This document shows positions 34,276 through 42,538 of a stretch of DNA of 64,000 nt, piece by piece. Position numbers and translations under genes: made by a program. Origin of the DNA: DASWJS01 sp036397035 (GTDB lineage: Bacteria > Actinomycetota > AC-67); contig DASWJS010000034.1 in the NCBI GenBank assembly GCA_036397035.1, positions 32,267 to 96,266 on the forward strand, read 5' to 3'. The first letter of the stretch is position 1, and every line of letters starts with the position of its first letter. The notes under the pieces are model-generated. The model was not told the DNA's origin and made no database searches. It saw only the letters and a list, made by a program, of their open reading frames with translations.

Positions 34276-35127
34276 CTACTGGCCGTCCAGGCTCCACTCG
34301 CCGGCGGCGCGCGAGCGCACTGGGATCCCGGCGATCACCGGCTTCTGGTCCTCGCCGTAGTTCTCCGGCGTCCCCTCGACGATCACGCGCTCGTTCGTCG
34401 TGTAGAGGTTGACCAGCTCGCCGTCGGAGCGGATGAGCCACGCGCAGCCGTCGGGCTCGTGCGACGTGAAGTGCCCGTGCTTCACCCACGCGGGACGGAA
34501 GAAGTACGTGCCGGGCGTGAGGTCGCCGAAGTTGTAGTCCATCGTGCCCCAGAGCGTGTAGGCCTCCTCGTAGCACGGGTGATGGGCGAGCCGATGGTCG
34601 TCCCAGCCGGGCTTGGCCCAGATGAGACGCGTGTAGAAGCCGGTCTCCTTGTTTTCGTGCAGCAGCTTGATCATCAGGCCGGGCTTCGGGCCGGGCTTCT
34701 CGACCGCGAGCCACTCCATGGCTTCGGTGTCGAGCACCGCCAGCGCGGGCTCCTTCGCCCACGGCGCGTCCGTCTCGGACACCTCGAAGGTCCAGTCGCC
34801 GTACTCCCTGAAGAGCAGGATTCGCGTGCCGGCCTTCGCGGCGAGCGCCGGCATCGCGATCCCCTTCGGCGCGTGGAAGTAGCCGCCCTTGCCGAGCCGC
34901 TGCGCGCCGACGACGATCTCGCCGTCGAGCACGTACCACTCGGTGTCGGCCACGTGGTAGCCGCCGGGCCGCGACCAGTTGCTGAGGAACTCGACGCTGG
35001 TCGAGGCCGAGCCGTCCTCCTCGTCGACCGACAGGTTGCGCTGGCGAGCCTCGCCGGTCGCGTTCGGCAGCTCGGCGGGGTGCCAGACGTAGTCGCTTTC
35101 GTGGATCAGCTCGACATGTGGGCGCAT
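34276..35127 (-). CDS. Two-domain cupin (DUF4437-like), 283 aa
   Basis: Soluble protein with two cupin repeats. The first has GGYHVADTEWYVLDGEIVVG and GGYFHAPKGIAMPAL; the second has PCYEEAYTLWGTMDYNFGDL and GTYFFRPAWVKHGHF. His and Glu positions typical of metal ligands are partly kept. I chose the ATG at 35127 (AGGAGGG upstream) instead of a TTG two codons earlier. It heads the operon with the CoA-transferase, cyclase and MmgE/PrpD genes. Function unknown; bicupins in such loci are often dioxygenases or isomerases, but this is a guess. Confidence 0.78.
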   Translation of the reverse strand: MRPHVELIHESDYVWHPAELPNATGEARQRNLSVDEEDGSASTSVEFLSNWSRPGGYHVADTEWYVLDGEIVVGAQRLGKGGYFHAPKGIAMPALAAKAGTRILLFREYGDWTFEVSETDAPWAKEPALAVLDTEAMEWLAVEKPGPKPGLMIKLLHENKETGFYTRLIWAKPGWDDHRLAHHPCYEEAYTLWGTMDYNFGDLTPGTYFFRPAWVKHGHFTSHEPDGCAWLIRSDGELVNLYTTNERVIVEGTPENYGEDQKPVIAGIPVRSRAAGEWSLDGQ

Positions 35128-35204
35128 GGGCAAGCCCTCCTGTTCCTAAACACGATACACCGTTCCCTTTGATGGTATCTCCGATGGCCCGCAGGCTCAA
35201 CGCC

Positions 35205-35723
35205 TCAGTCCTCGGTGATCGGGACCTTGGCCTCGGGGAAGTGTCCCTTGTCCATCTCCGCGTCGCGCTTGTAGACCATGACGCTCCGCCGCCAGGACAC
35301 GCACACGTCGCCGTGCTGGTTCAGCCCCTGGGTCTTGACGGTCACGATCCCCGCGTAGGGCCGGGACTTCGACTCGCGCTTGTCCAGCACCAGCGACTGG
35401 GCGTAGAGCGTGTCGCCGACGAAGACCGGGTGGGTGAGCTTGATGTCCTCCCATTGCAGGTTCGCGATCGCGTTCTGGCTGACGTCGCTCACGCTGATGC
35501 CGAGCACCATCGCAACCGTCAGGCCGGAGTTCACCAAGTAGCGGCCGAAGGTCGAGTTCTCGGCGTAGTGCGCGTTGAAGTGCATCTGGTTGGTGTTCAT
35601 CGTGAGGTTGGTGAACCAGATGTTGTCGGTCTCGGTGATCGTGCGTCCGAGCGGGTGCTTGTAGACGTCGCCGACCTCGAAGTCCTCGTAGTACCGGCCG
35701 CTCGTCGCGTCGCTGCTGGCCAT
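35205..35723 (-). CDS. MaoC-family (R)-specific enoyl-CoA hydratase
   Basis: 172-residue hot-dog protein. It opens with RYYEDFEVGDVYKHPLGRTI and carries the hydratase signature in TETDNIWFTNLTMNTNQMHF, where an N-x-x-x-x-H arrangement replaces the classical D-x-x-x-x-H. The pattern YEDFEVGD plus TVAMVLGISVSD resembles mesaconyl-CoA/itaconyl-CoA hydratases of the MaoC group, but I cannot assign the substrate. AGGAGG lies six bases before the ATG. It is divergent from the CoA-transferase/MmgE operon at 35824, with which it may share a promoter region and pathway. Confidence 0.88.
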   Translation of the reverse strand: MASSDATSGRYYEDFEVGDVYKHPLGRTITETDNIWFTNLTMNTNQMHFNAHYAENSTFGRYLVNSGLTVAMVLGISVSDVSQNAIANLQWEDIKLTHPVFVGDTLYAQSLVLDKRESKSRPYAGIVTVKTQGLNQHGDVCVSWRRSVMVYKRDAEMDKGHFPEAKVPITED

Positions 35724-35823
35724 CGCGCGCCTCCTTCCGTCGTGCAGCCGCCGAGCCTACCGGTGCGGGCGGTATCGTGGGCACTCGACAGGATCGTGCG
35801 CCCGCCGAGGAGGCATCGAAGAC

Positions 35824-37020
35824 GTGAGGCCGCTCGAAGACATCCGCATCGTGGCGCTGGAGCAGTACGGCGCGGGCCCGTTCGGCAGCGTGCACCTGGC
35901 CGACCTGGGGGCCGAGGTGATCAAGATCGAGGACCCGAACACCGCCGGCGACGTCGGCCGGTACGTGCCGCCGTTCCAGGAGGGCGAGGACTCGCTGTTC
36001 TTCGAGACCTTCAACCGCAACAAGCGCTCGCTGTCGCTGGACGTGACGAAACCCGCCGGGCGCGAGGTGCTGGAAGACCTCGTGCGCGCCTCGGACGCGG
36101 TGTGGTCGAACCTTCGCGGCGACGTGCCGGCGCGCCTGCGGATCCTCTACGACGACCTCAAGGGGGTGAACCCGCGGATCGTCTGCGCGTCGGTGTCGGG
36201 CTTCGGCATGGCCGGCCCGCGCGCGGCCGAGCCCGGCTACGACTACATCCTGCAGGGCCTCGGCGGCTGGATGTCGCTGACCGGCGAGCCCGACGGACCG
36301 CCGGCGAAGTCGGGCCTGTCGCTGGTCGACTACCTCGGCGGGATCGTCGGCGCGTTCGCGTTGCTGGCCGGCGTACACGCCGCGCGGCGCGACGGCGTCG
36401 GGATGGACTGCGACGTGAGCCTCTACGACGTCGCGATCTCCATGCTGACCTACCCGGCGACGTGGCACCTCACCGGCGGCTTCACGCCCGAACGACTCGC
36501 CCGATCGGCGCACCCGTCGCTCGTGCCGTTCCAGAACTTCCCGACCGCCGACGGCTGGATCATCATCGGCTGTGCGAAGGAGAAGTTCTGGCAGCGGCTC
36601 GCGCCGGCGATCGGGCGCGCCGACTTGCTGGCGGACGAGCGCTTCGCCGACTTCGAGGCGCGCCGCGTGAATCGGGACGCGTTGATCCCCGTGCTGGACG
36701 AGGCGCTGCGCGCGCGCGCCTCCGCCGAGTGGCTGTCGATCCTGAACGAGGCCGGCGTGCCGTGCGGCCCGGTCAACACGGTCGAGCAGGCGTTCGCCGA
36801 GCCGCACACCGCCGCGCGCGGGCTCGTGATCGAGACCGAGCACCCGCGCTTCGGGACCGTGCGCCAGCCCGCGAGCCCGCTGCGCGTGGGCGAGCCGCGC
36901 GCCGATCACCGCCGCGCACCGCTGCGCAACGAGGACGCCGAGCACGTCTTGCACGGGATCCTCGGCTACGACGCGGCGCGCGTCGAGTCGCTGCGCGCCG
37001 CGGGCGCGTTCGGCGCATGA
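35824..37020 (+). CDS. Class III CoA-transferase (CaiB/BaiF family), second copy
   Basis: 398-residue paralogue of the enzyme at 33079. The catalytic Asp is D169 in LSLVDYLGGIVGAFAL; GSVHLADLGAEVIKIEDPNT and FNRNKRSLSLDVTKPAG are family-typical. The GTG start is supported by GAGGAGG nine bases upstream. It overlaps the MmgE/PrpD gene by 4 bases (ATGA), repeating the CoA-transferase plus MmgE/PrpD pairing seen on the other strand at 30.9-34.3 kb. The two copies differ enough in sequence to suggest different substrates rather than recent duplication. Confidence 0.92.
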   Translation: MRPLEDIRIVALEQYGAGPFGSVHLADLGAEVIKIEDPNTAGDVGRYVPPFQEGEDSLFFETFNRNKRSLSLDVTKPAGREVLEDLVRASDAVWSNLRGDVPARLRILYDDLKGVNPRIVCASVSGFGMAGPRAAEPGYDYILQGLGGWMSLTGEPDGPPAKSGLSLVDYLGGIVGAFALLAGVHAARRDGVGMDCDVSLYDVAISMLTYPATWHLTGGFTPERLARSAHPSLVPFQNFPTADGWIIIGCAKEKFWQRLAPAIGRADLLADERFADFEARRVNRDALIPVLDEALRARASAEWLSILNEAGVPCGPVNTVEQAFAEPHTAARGLVIETEHPRFGTVRQPASPLRVGEPRADHRRAPLRNEDAEHVLHGILGYDAARVESLRAAGAFGA

Positions 37021-38300
37021 CGATCGCGCAGGACCTCGCGGCGTGGGGCCTCGGCTCGATCGATGCCCCTGCCGAGGTGCGGCGGGCGGCGGCGCGACAC
37101 CTGATCGACGGCTACGGCTGCGCGCTCGCCGCCGCCCGCCGTGGGGACATGCGCGCAGCCGTGCGGCTCGCCGTCGCGGACGCCGGCGACGACGCCGGCG
37201 TGATCGGATCCGACGCGCGCGCGGCGGCGCCGGTTGCCGCGCTCGCGAACGGAGCGCTCGTGCACGCCCTCGACTACGACGACACCCACACCGAGGCGCT
37301 CGTGCACGCGACGGCCGCGGTCCTGCCGACCGTGCTCGCCGTCGGGGAGGAGACCGGAGCCTCGCACGAAGCGATGCTCGGGGCGGCGATCGCGGGCTAC
37401 GAGGTCGTGATCGCGCTCGGGTCGGCGGTCCGCCACGGCTTCCACGCACGGGGTTTCCACGCGACGAGCGTCTGCGGCGTGTTCGCCTCCGCGCTGATCG
37501 CCGCTCGCTTGTACGGGCTGCGCGAGTCCCGGGCCGTGGACGCGCTCGGCATCGCGGGGTCGATGGCGGCCGGGTCGCTGGAGTTCCTCAGCACCGGCTC
37601 GTCCACCAAGCAGCTCCACCCCGGGATCGCGGGCATGAACGGGATCACCGCCGCTCGCCTGGCCGGCGCGGGCGCCGAGGGGCCGGCGAGCATCATCGAG
37701 GGCGAGCACGGGCTGTTCCGCCTGTACGCGGGGGCCACGGTCGAGTCGCTGTCGCCGCTAGGCTCGACGTGGGAGACGACGCGCATCACGATCAAGCCGT
37801 ATCCGGCGTGCCAGCTCTCGCACGCCTCGCTCGACGCGCTGCTCGCCGCGGGCGTGCCGGCCGACGACGTCGCCTCGCTGACCTTCGAGCTGCCGGCCGA
37901 CTCCATCGCGATCGTGTGCGAGCCGGCGGAGGTCAAGCGCGCCCCGCGCACGCCCTACGAGGGGAAGTTCAGCCTCCCGTACTGCGCCGCGGCCCTGCTG
38001 CTCGACGGCGGCCTGACGCTGGAGTCCTTCGACCCTGCGGCGCTGGCGCGGGCCGGCGTGCTCCAGCTCGCCGAGGGCGTCTCGGCGCGCCCGCGCCTCT
38101 TCGACGGCGCCCCGGCCGACGCGCCGGGGATCGTGGAGGCGCGCATGCTCGACGGGCAGATCGTGCGCGCAGAGGTGCCCACGAGCCGCGGCGGGCCTTC
38201 CCACCCGCTTACCGACGACGAACTGCTCACCAAGTTCGAGGCCAACGCAGGCGGCACCGAAGCGGGGCCGCTCGTCGCGTTCCTGCTGAGCGTGCTCTGA
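37017..38300 (+). CDS. MmgE/PrpD family protein, second copy
   Basis: 427-residue MmgE/PrpD protein. The hallmark HALDYDDTHTEALVHATAAV is near residues 82-101, GFHARGFHATSVCGVFASAL near 141-160, and KPYPACQLSHASLDA near 260. The segment around GFHATSVCG and STKQLHPG is also seen in cis-aconitate decarboxylase-like members, but also in many others. ATG overlaps the CoA-transferase stop. The end abuts the convergent cupin gene with no spacer, so any terminator must lie within coding sequence. Confidence 0.9.
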   Translation: MTIAQDLAAWGLGSIDAPAEVRRAAARHLIDGYGCALAAARRGDMRAAVRLAVADAGDDAGVIGSDARAAAPVAALANGALVHALDYDDTHTEALVHATAAVLPTVLAVGEETGASHEAMLGAAIAGYEVVIALGSAVRHGFHARGFHATSVCGVFASALIAARLYGLRESRAVDALGIAGSMAAGSLEFLSTGSSTKQLHPGIAGMNGITAARLAGAGAEGPASIIEGEHGLFRLYAGATVESLSPLGSTWETTRITIKPYPACQLSHASLDALLAAGVPADDVASLTFELPADSIAIVCEPAEVKRAPRTPYEGKFSLPYCAAALLLDGGLTLESFDPAALARAGVLQLAEGVSARPRLFDGAPADAPGIVEARMLDGQIVRAEVPTSRGGPSHPLTDDELLTKFEANAGGTEAGPLVAFLLSVL

Positions 38301-38708
38301 CTACTCGAGCCACTCGCGGTCGGGGTTCTCGGGGTCGTCGATGGGCGAGGAGACGAACATCACCCGGCACGCGTCGCCGAACTCGCCGGAGTGCTCGGTG
38401 CCCGCCGGGATCACCCAGACGTCGCCCGGCTTCACGGGGCGGGTCACGTCGCCGACGGTGACCGAGCCCGAGCCCGCCAGCACGTAGCCGATCTCGTCGT
38501 GCGTGTGGTGGATGTGCTTCTTGAACGGGCCGGCGTGGCCCTGGAAGACGAAGACGCTCGAGGTCTTGCCGTGGCCGAGGTAGGTGCGCTTGAACGGGTC
38601 GGCGCCGGTCAGCGCGTCGGCGGCGACGGCGGCCTCGACGTCGATCACGTCCACTTTGGTCATCGGGAGCGACTGCTGGCAGGTGGGGCAGGTGTGGGTC
38701 TCGCTCAT
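38301..38708 (-). CDS. Small cupin with N-terminal Cys pair
   Basis: 135-residue protein. The cupin motif 1 is HIHHTHDEIGYVLAGSGSV and motif 2 is PGDVWVIPAGTEHSGEF, giving a complete 3-His/1-Glu metal site. The N-terminus carries a CPTC pair (residues 7-10), which could bind Zn or be redox active. AGGGAGGAAC precedes the ATG, which overlaps the stop of the MtnB-like gene (ATGA). The tight coupling with a class II aldolase-fold dehydratase suggests consecutive steps on one sugar-phosphate-like or keto compound; an acireductone dioxygenase role is conceivable but the sequence is too short and different to claim it. Confidence 0.85.
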   Translation of the reverse strand: MSETHTCPTCQQSLPMTKVDVIDVEAAVAADALTGADPFKRTYLGHGKTSSVFVFQGHAGPFKKHIHHTHDEIGYVLAGSGSVTVGDVTRPVKPGDVWVIPAGTEHSGEFGDACRVMFVSSPIDDPENPDREWLE

Positions 38709-39340
38709 TGGTTCCTCCCTCGTGTGGCGCGCGCGAGCACGCCGTCGAACAGCCAGTGGTACACCTCCGCGTGGCGCTTGGCCTCCCAGACGTCCTCGCC
38801 CCAGACGTAAGCGCCGTGGTCGGCGACCAGGATGCAGAACGCCCCGGCGAACCGGGGATCGGCGAGCGCCTGCTCGACCTGATCGACCAGCTCGGACTCG
38901 CGCGGCGTGTTGCGGATCACGGGCACGAGGTGCTCGTCGCGGTTGGACAGGCCGCGGATCCCCTTCAGCATCTCGAAGCCGGCGATCGCAAGATGGTCGC
39001 CGCCGCCGGCCGCGTCGGCGGCGAGCACCGCGCCGAGCGCGTGTGAGTGCGCCACCGAACGGGCGCCGCGCCCGCGCGTGCACGCGGTGAAGACGCCGGC
39101 GCACTCGCTCGGGCGCAGCGCGGGGTCCTCGGCAGCGGCGCGCACGGTCCCGTCCGCCGCGTCGATGACGAAGAAGTCCTGCGGCTTCACCCGCTCCTTG
39201 TGTACGCCGGTCGGCGCCAGCAGCAGGCCGCCGGCAGCGGCCGGGCCGCAGATGCCGCCGCCGGTGCCGGACACCCAGCCCTTGTCGTAGAAGGAGCGCA
39301 GCAGCTCGCACAGAAGCTCGCGCGTGTCGAGGTCGTCCAT
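38705..39340 (-). CDS. mtnB: Class II aldolase/adducin family, MtnB (methylthioribulose-1-P dehydratase)-like
   Basis: 211-residue protein that matches APIP-type MtnB along its length as I remember that family: FYDKGWVSGTGGGICG, APTGVHKERVKPQDFFV, the zinc histidines in VAHSHALG, the catalytic Glu in GFEMLKGI, and the third His in ADHGAYVWGEDVWEAK. MtnB dehydrates 5-methylthioribulose-1-phosphate in methionine salvage. No other salvage gene (mtnA, mtnC, mtnD) is in the window, so a related sugar phosphate is also possible. No ribosome binding site is visible; TAGACT ends 9 bases before the ATG, compatible with leaderless translation. Confidence 0.82.
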   Translation of the reverse strand: MDDLDTRELLCELLRSFYDKGWVSGTGGGICGPAAAGGLLLAPTGVHKERVKPQDFFVIDAADGTVRAAAEDPALRPSECAGVFTACTRGRGARSVAHSHALGAVLAADAAGGGDHLAIAGFEMLKGIRGLSNRDEHLVPVIRNTPRESELVDQVEQALADPRFAGAFCILVADHGAYVWGEDVWEAKRHAEVYHWLFDGVLARATRGRNQ

Positions 39341-39392
39341 CGGGCGCGCAGTCTACGCCGGGCCGAAGGGGCTGCGGTATCGTCACGCCCCG

Positions 39393-39875
39393 ATGACCCT
39401 GCTGACCGACGACGTGCGCGCCTGGATCGGGCGCGAGGCGACCTACACCGCGCCCGAGCCGATCGGCGCGGCTGCCTTCCGGTACTTCGCGACGGCGATC
39501 GGGGACGACAACCCGCTCTACACCGATGCGGGCTTCGCCCGCGCGAACGGCTACCGCGACGTCGTCGCGCCGCCGACGCTGATCTGCGAGACCAACCAAT
39601 ACGTCGGCGGCGTGCGGGGAGCCGACGGGCTGATCGGTCATTGGTGGGACATCGAGGTCCCGGGCACGCGCGCGATCCGCGGGGGGAACGAATACGAGTT
39701 CCATCGCCCCCTGTACCCCGACGACGTCGTGACCGCGACCTGGCGCGTGGCCGACATCACCGAACGCGCGGGCTCGGACGGCACGCCGATGTTGGTCGTG
39801 CTGAGCGAAGCTCGCTACACCAACCAGGACGGCGAGCTGCTCGCCGTCAACACCGAGACCATCATCTATCGATGA
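39393..39875 (+). CDS. MaoC N-terminal-like (FAS1-type) dehydratase subunit
   Basis: 160-residue hot-dog domain protein with the MaoC_dehydrat_N pattern: IGREATYTAPEPIGAAAFRY, GDDNPLYTDAGFARANGYRD and VVAPPTLICETNQ. It lacks the catalytic Asp/His hydratase pair, which is usual for the structural half of heterodimeric hydratases. It overlaps by 4 bases the short MaoC gene, which carries the catalytic motif, so both probably form one (3R)-hydroxyacyl-CoA dehydratase, as in HadAB or ChsH1/ChsH2-like enzymes. I chose the ATG at 39393; TATCGT ends 9 bases upstream and no Shine-Dalgarno is seen. Confidence 0.87.
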   Translation: MTLLTDDVRAWIGREATYTAPEPIGAAAFRYFATAIGDDNPLYTDAGFARANGYRDVVAPPTLICETNQYVGGVRGADGLIGHWWDIEVPGTRAIRGGNEYEFHRPLYPDDVVTATWRVADITERAGSDGTPMLVVLSEARYTNQDGELLAVNTETIIYR

Positions 39876-40255
39876 AGCCCGGCGACGCGCTGCCGCCGCT
39901 GGAGCGGACGATCACCATCACCGACATGGTCGCCTACGCGGGCGCGACGTGGGACTGGCACCGTCTGCACTACGACCGCGAGTACCTCGACGAAGCCGGT
40001 CTGCCGAAGCCGGTCGTGGACGGCCAGGCGCTCGGCGCCCTGATGGCCGAGCAGATTCAGGACGCGCTCGGCCCGCGGGCGCGACTCTCCCGGCTCTCCT
40101 TCCGGTTCAAGGCGATGGTCTTCGCGGGGGACACGGTCCGCGTCGAAGCGTCGGTGACCGCGGCCGAGGGCGCCGAGATCGCGCTCGAGCAGCGCGTGCT
40201 CGTCGGGGATCGTGTCGCGGCCACCGGCTCGGCGCGCGCACGGCTCGGCGCGTAG
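39872..40255 (+). CDS. MaoC-like hydratase, catalytic subunit
   Basis: 127-residue hot-dog protein. The hydratase motif is WDWHRLHYDREYL (D-x-x-x-x-H context near residue 30), followed by LPKPVVDGQALGALMAEQI and LSFRFKAMVFAGDTVRVEA. The ATG overlaps the stop of the preceding subunit gene. Together they would hydrate a 2-enoyl-CoA whose acyl part may be bulky, because split MaoC pairs are often found for steroid-type or long substrates. That substrate inference is weak here. Confidence 0.88.
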   Translation: MKPGDALPPLERTITITDMVAYAGATWDWHRLHYDREYLDEAGLPKPVVDGQALGALMAEQIQDALGPRARLSRLSFRFKAMVFAGDTVRVEASVTAAEGAEIALEQRVLVGDRVAATGSARARLGA

Positions 40256-40324
40256 CGGATTCCTCGCGCGCTCTGCGCGTGGATCATGGGCCGGATCGGG
40301 CCTGTTCTCCCAATGTACTCGTTC

Positions 40325-40352
40325 TTGCCAACAACGGTGTCATACCTATGAT
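40325..40352 (+). promoter_or_regulatory. Sigma-70-type promoter giving a leaderless HNH transcript
   Basis: TTGCCA (40325-40330), 16-base spacer, TATGAT (40347-40352), then seven bases to the ATG at 40360. The expected start of transcription falls on or next to the ATG, so the mRNA would have no leader; no ribosome binding site is present. Confidence 0.65.
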
Positions 40353-40359
40353 GTAACGT

Positions 40360-41562
40360 ATGGGCATGCAGAGGGCGATCGCGGCGCTTCCCACGCACGC
40401 CGACGCTGTTGAGGAAGCGGCGGTCATGCTGCGCGAGGCCGATGCGCTGCAGGCGCGCGCGCTCGGGCTCCTCGTCGGCGCGACGCCGACCGGCGCCGGG
40501 GGATTGGGGGCCGAGACGGCGCTCTCGTTCGCGGCCCGCTTGCTGCCCTGGGAGGCGCGCGTCCTGTGCGGCGCGGCCGAGGCGGTGCGCGCCATGCCGC
40601 GTCTGGCGGCCTGCCTGGCCGAGGGGATTGTGTCCGCCAGCCAGGCCCGGGCGATCGCGCGTGCCTGCCGGGACCTGCGCGGGACCCAGCGCGACGCGGT
40701 CGACGTCCTGGTAGCCCGGCGGTCGCCGGCGCTGCGAGAGGCGGAACCCGACCAGCTCGTTGCCGAGGTGGAGGATCTCGCCGCGCGCCTGCGCTCCGAC
40801 CTTGCCACGCGGCGCGAGCAGCGCATGATCGATGCGAGCTTCTTGGTGCTGCAGCCTGCCCTGGGCGGCGGCGGGAGTCTGTACGCCCAGGCCGATCCCG
40901 AGAGCTTCGCCACGATCGCGGCGGCGCTCGATGCCGCCGCCGACCCGCCTGTGGCCGGCGAAGGCCGGGACGAGCCGTCCGACCGAGCCGTCCAGCGCTT
41001 CGACGCTCTGGTGGGGATCTGCGAGGCGTCCATGTCGGACGCGGACACCACGGTGAGGCCCAGGCCGCGGTTCCTCGTCTCACTGCAGCTCCGAGACGAC
41101 CGCGCGCAGCTCGCCGGCGATCTCACGCGGCTCGGCGACGACGCGGCGTCGATCCTGGGCAACGTTGCCGGCCGCCCGCAGCGGTTGAGTCCCCTCGCCA
41201 CCCGGACGCTGTTGTGCGACGCCGAGGTGATCCCGGTGGTCTTCGACGGCGCCCAGCCCATTGCGGCGGGCCGGGTGCGAACTCCGGTTCCCGATCGCAC
41301 CCGCCGGGCAATCGTGGCTCGCGACGGCGGCTGCCGATTCCCCGGCTGCCGGGCCCCCGCTGCATGGTCGGACGTTCACCACGTCCGCGCCGGTGCCCGG
41401 CGAACCCACGAGCCTTCCAATCTGGTCCTTCTGTGCAGGCGCTGCCATCGCCGCGTTCACCGCTACGGCTGGCGCATCACGCACGACGGCGATGCGGTCC
41501 GCTTCGACTATCGCGGCAGGTCGATGACGAGCTACCCGCGGGCCCGGCGGCCGCGGGAGTGA
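40360..41562 (+). CDS. DUF222 / HNH endonuclease (13E12 repeat-like)
   Basis: 400-residue protein of the family known from the mycobacterial REP13E12 elements and abundant in actinobacterial genomes. The N-terminal DUF222 domain (about residues 10-290) is helical, with SASQARAIARACRDL. The C-terminal HNH nuclease spans about residues 320-375: CRFPGCRAPAAWSDVHHV, then NLVLLCRRCHRRVHRYGW, including both zinc CxxC-like pairs and the H-N-H residues. A second ATG lies two codons later. It stands alone between two metabolic operons; no repeats or mobile element ends flank it. DNA cleavage is expected, the biological role is not known. Confidence 0.92.
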   Translation: MGMQRAIAALPTHADAVEEAAVMLREADALQARALGLLVGATPTGAGGLGAETALSFAARLLPWEARVLCGAAEAVRAMPRLAACLAEGIVSASQARAIARACRDLRGTQRDAVDVLVARRSPALREAEPDQLVAEVEDLAARLRSDLATRREQRMIDASFLVLQPALGGGGSLYAQADPESFATIAAALDAAADPPVAGEGRDEPSDRAVQRFDALVGICEASMSDADTTVRPRPRFLVSLQLRDDRAQLAGDLTRLGDDAASILGNVAGRPQRLSPLATRTLLCDAEVIPVVFDGAQPIAAGRVRTPVPDRTRRAIVARDGGCRFPGCRAPAAWSDVHHVRAGARRTHEPSNLVLLCRRCHRRVHRYGWRITHDGDAVRFDYRGRSMTSYPRARRPRE

Positions 41563-41728
41563 GGCGCTGCGCCCAGCCGTTCACCCACACGTCGTTTCGC
41601 CCAAGGATCAGCTCCCCAGGCCCGTGATTAGTCATTACGGGGACTTTCGCATGTCTTGATCCCGGGCCTACGGTGACCGTCCGGCATGGGATCGTTCGCG
41701 CCCTGGGCGGGCGAGGAGGAGGTGCGCC

Positions 41729-42472
41729 ATGAGTGAGACACCGTTCCGGCTGTTCCTGCGACTCACGGCGAAGGAGGGTGAGTTCGACCAGCTCGTCGCT
41801 GCGCTCGGAAGGATCGTGCACGTCGCCGGCGAGGTCGAGTCCTGCGCGCAATACGAGGTGTTCGCCAACGCCGACGCGCGCTCGATCGTCGCCGTCGAAA
41901 CGTTCCGAACGGTGGACGGCTTGCAGGACCTCGTCTCGCGGATCGCCGGCATGCGCGAGGGCATGCTCCAGCACGCGATGCACGGGACCGTCACCACGAT
42001 CGGCGACCCGGGCCAGGAGCTGATCACCGGCGCGAAGGAGGCAGGGTGGGACCGCTTCGACATCGCGCGTCCGCTGCGCGGGCTCGATCGGCTCCGGGAG
42101 ACGCCGGGCGGGCGGCTCGACTTGCAGACGATCGTCTTCGTGCGGATCCGCGACGCGGACGCCTTCATCGACGCAGCCGAAGCGTGGTCGGAGCACCTCG
42201 GGGCGGATCGAGGCGTGCTCTACCATCGACTCTCCATCACGGATGCGTCGCATGCGTGTTTGCTGACGGGCTTCGCGGACCAGGCGGCGATCCCGGCCAT
42301 GGTCTCGGCGGAGGGCTACCGGAAGAAGCTGCGCGCGGTGGTGGACGCGATGGACGTCCAGGACGTCGTGGTGTGCGGGCTCCCGGCGGGAGCGACGAAG
42401 GACTACTACGACTCCTGGGGCGCGACGTACTACGAGCCGGAGGTCGGCTTCAGCCGCCTGAACGCGCTCTAG
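41729..42472 (+). CDS. Double ferredoxin-fold (ABM/EthD-like) protein
   Basis: 247-residue protein with two dimeric alpha/beta-barrel halves. The first half (FRLFLRLTAKEGEFDQLVAA, CAQYEVFANADARSIVAVET) is a typical antibiotic biosynthesis monooxygenase-like domain; the second (about residues 130-215: LDLQTIVFVRIRDADAFID, ACLLTGFADQAAIPAMV) resembles the same fold. The C-terminal GATYYEPEVGFSRLNAL is unassigned. AGGAGGAGG gives a strong ribosome binding site. It precedes the thiolase-DUF35-dehydrogenase genes and may be part of that pathway. Exact activity unknown. Confidence 0.8.
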   Translation: MSETPFRLFLRLTAKEGEFDQLVAALGRIVHVAGEVESCAQYEVFANADARSIVAVETFRTVDGLQDLVSRIAGMREGMLQHAMHGTVTTIGDPGQELITGAKEAGWDRFDIARPLRGLDRLRETPGGRLDLQTIVFVRIRDADAFIDAAEAWSEHLGADRGVLYHRLSITDASHACLLTGFADQAAIPAMVSAEGYRKKLRAVVDAMDVQDVVVCGLPAGATKDYYDSWGATYYEPEVGFSRLNAL

Positions 42473-42538
42473 CGCTCCGCGCCGCTCGACGGACCGGTCC
42501 GCGATCCGGCCGCCGGCGTGTATCCTCGCCCGGCTGCC

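Noticed and set aside
40360..41562. DUF222-HNH gene as part of a mobile element
   Set aside because: No terminal repeats, target duplications, integrase or att site around it; the family is often stand-alone in actinobacteria.
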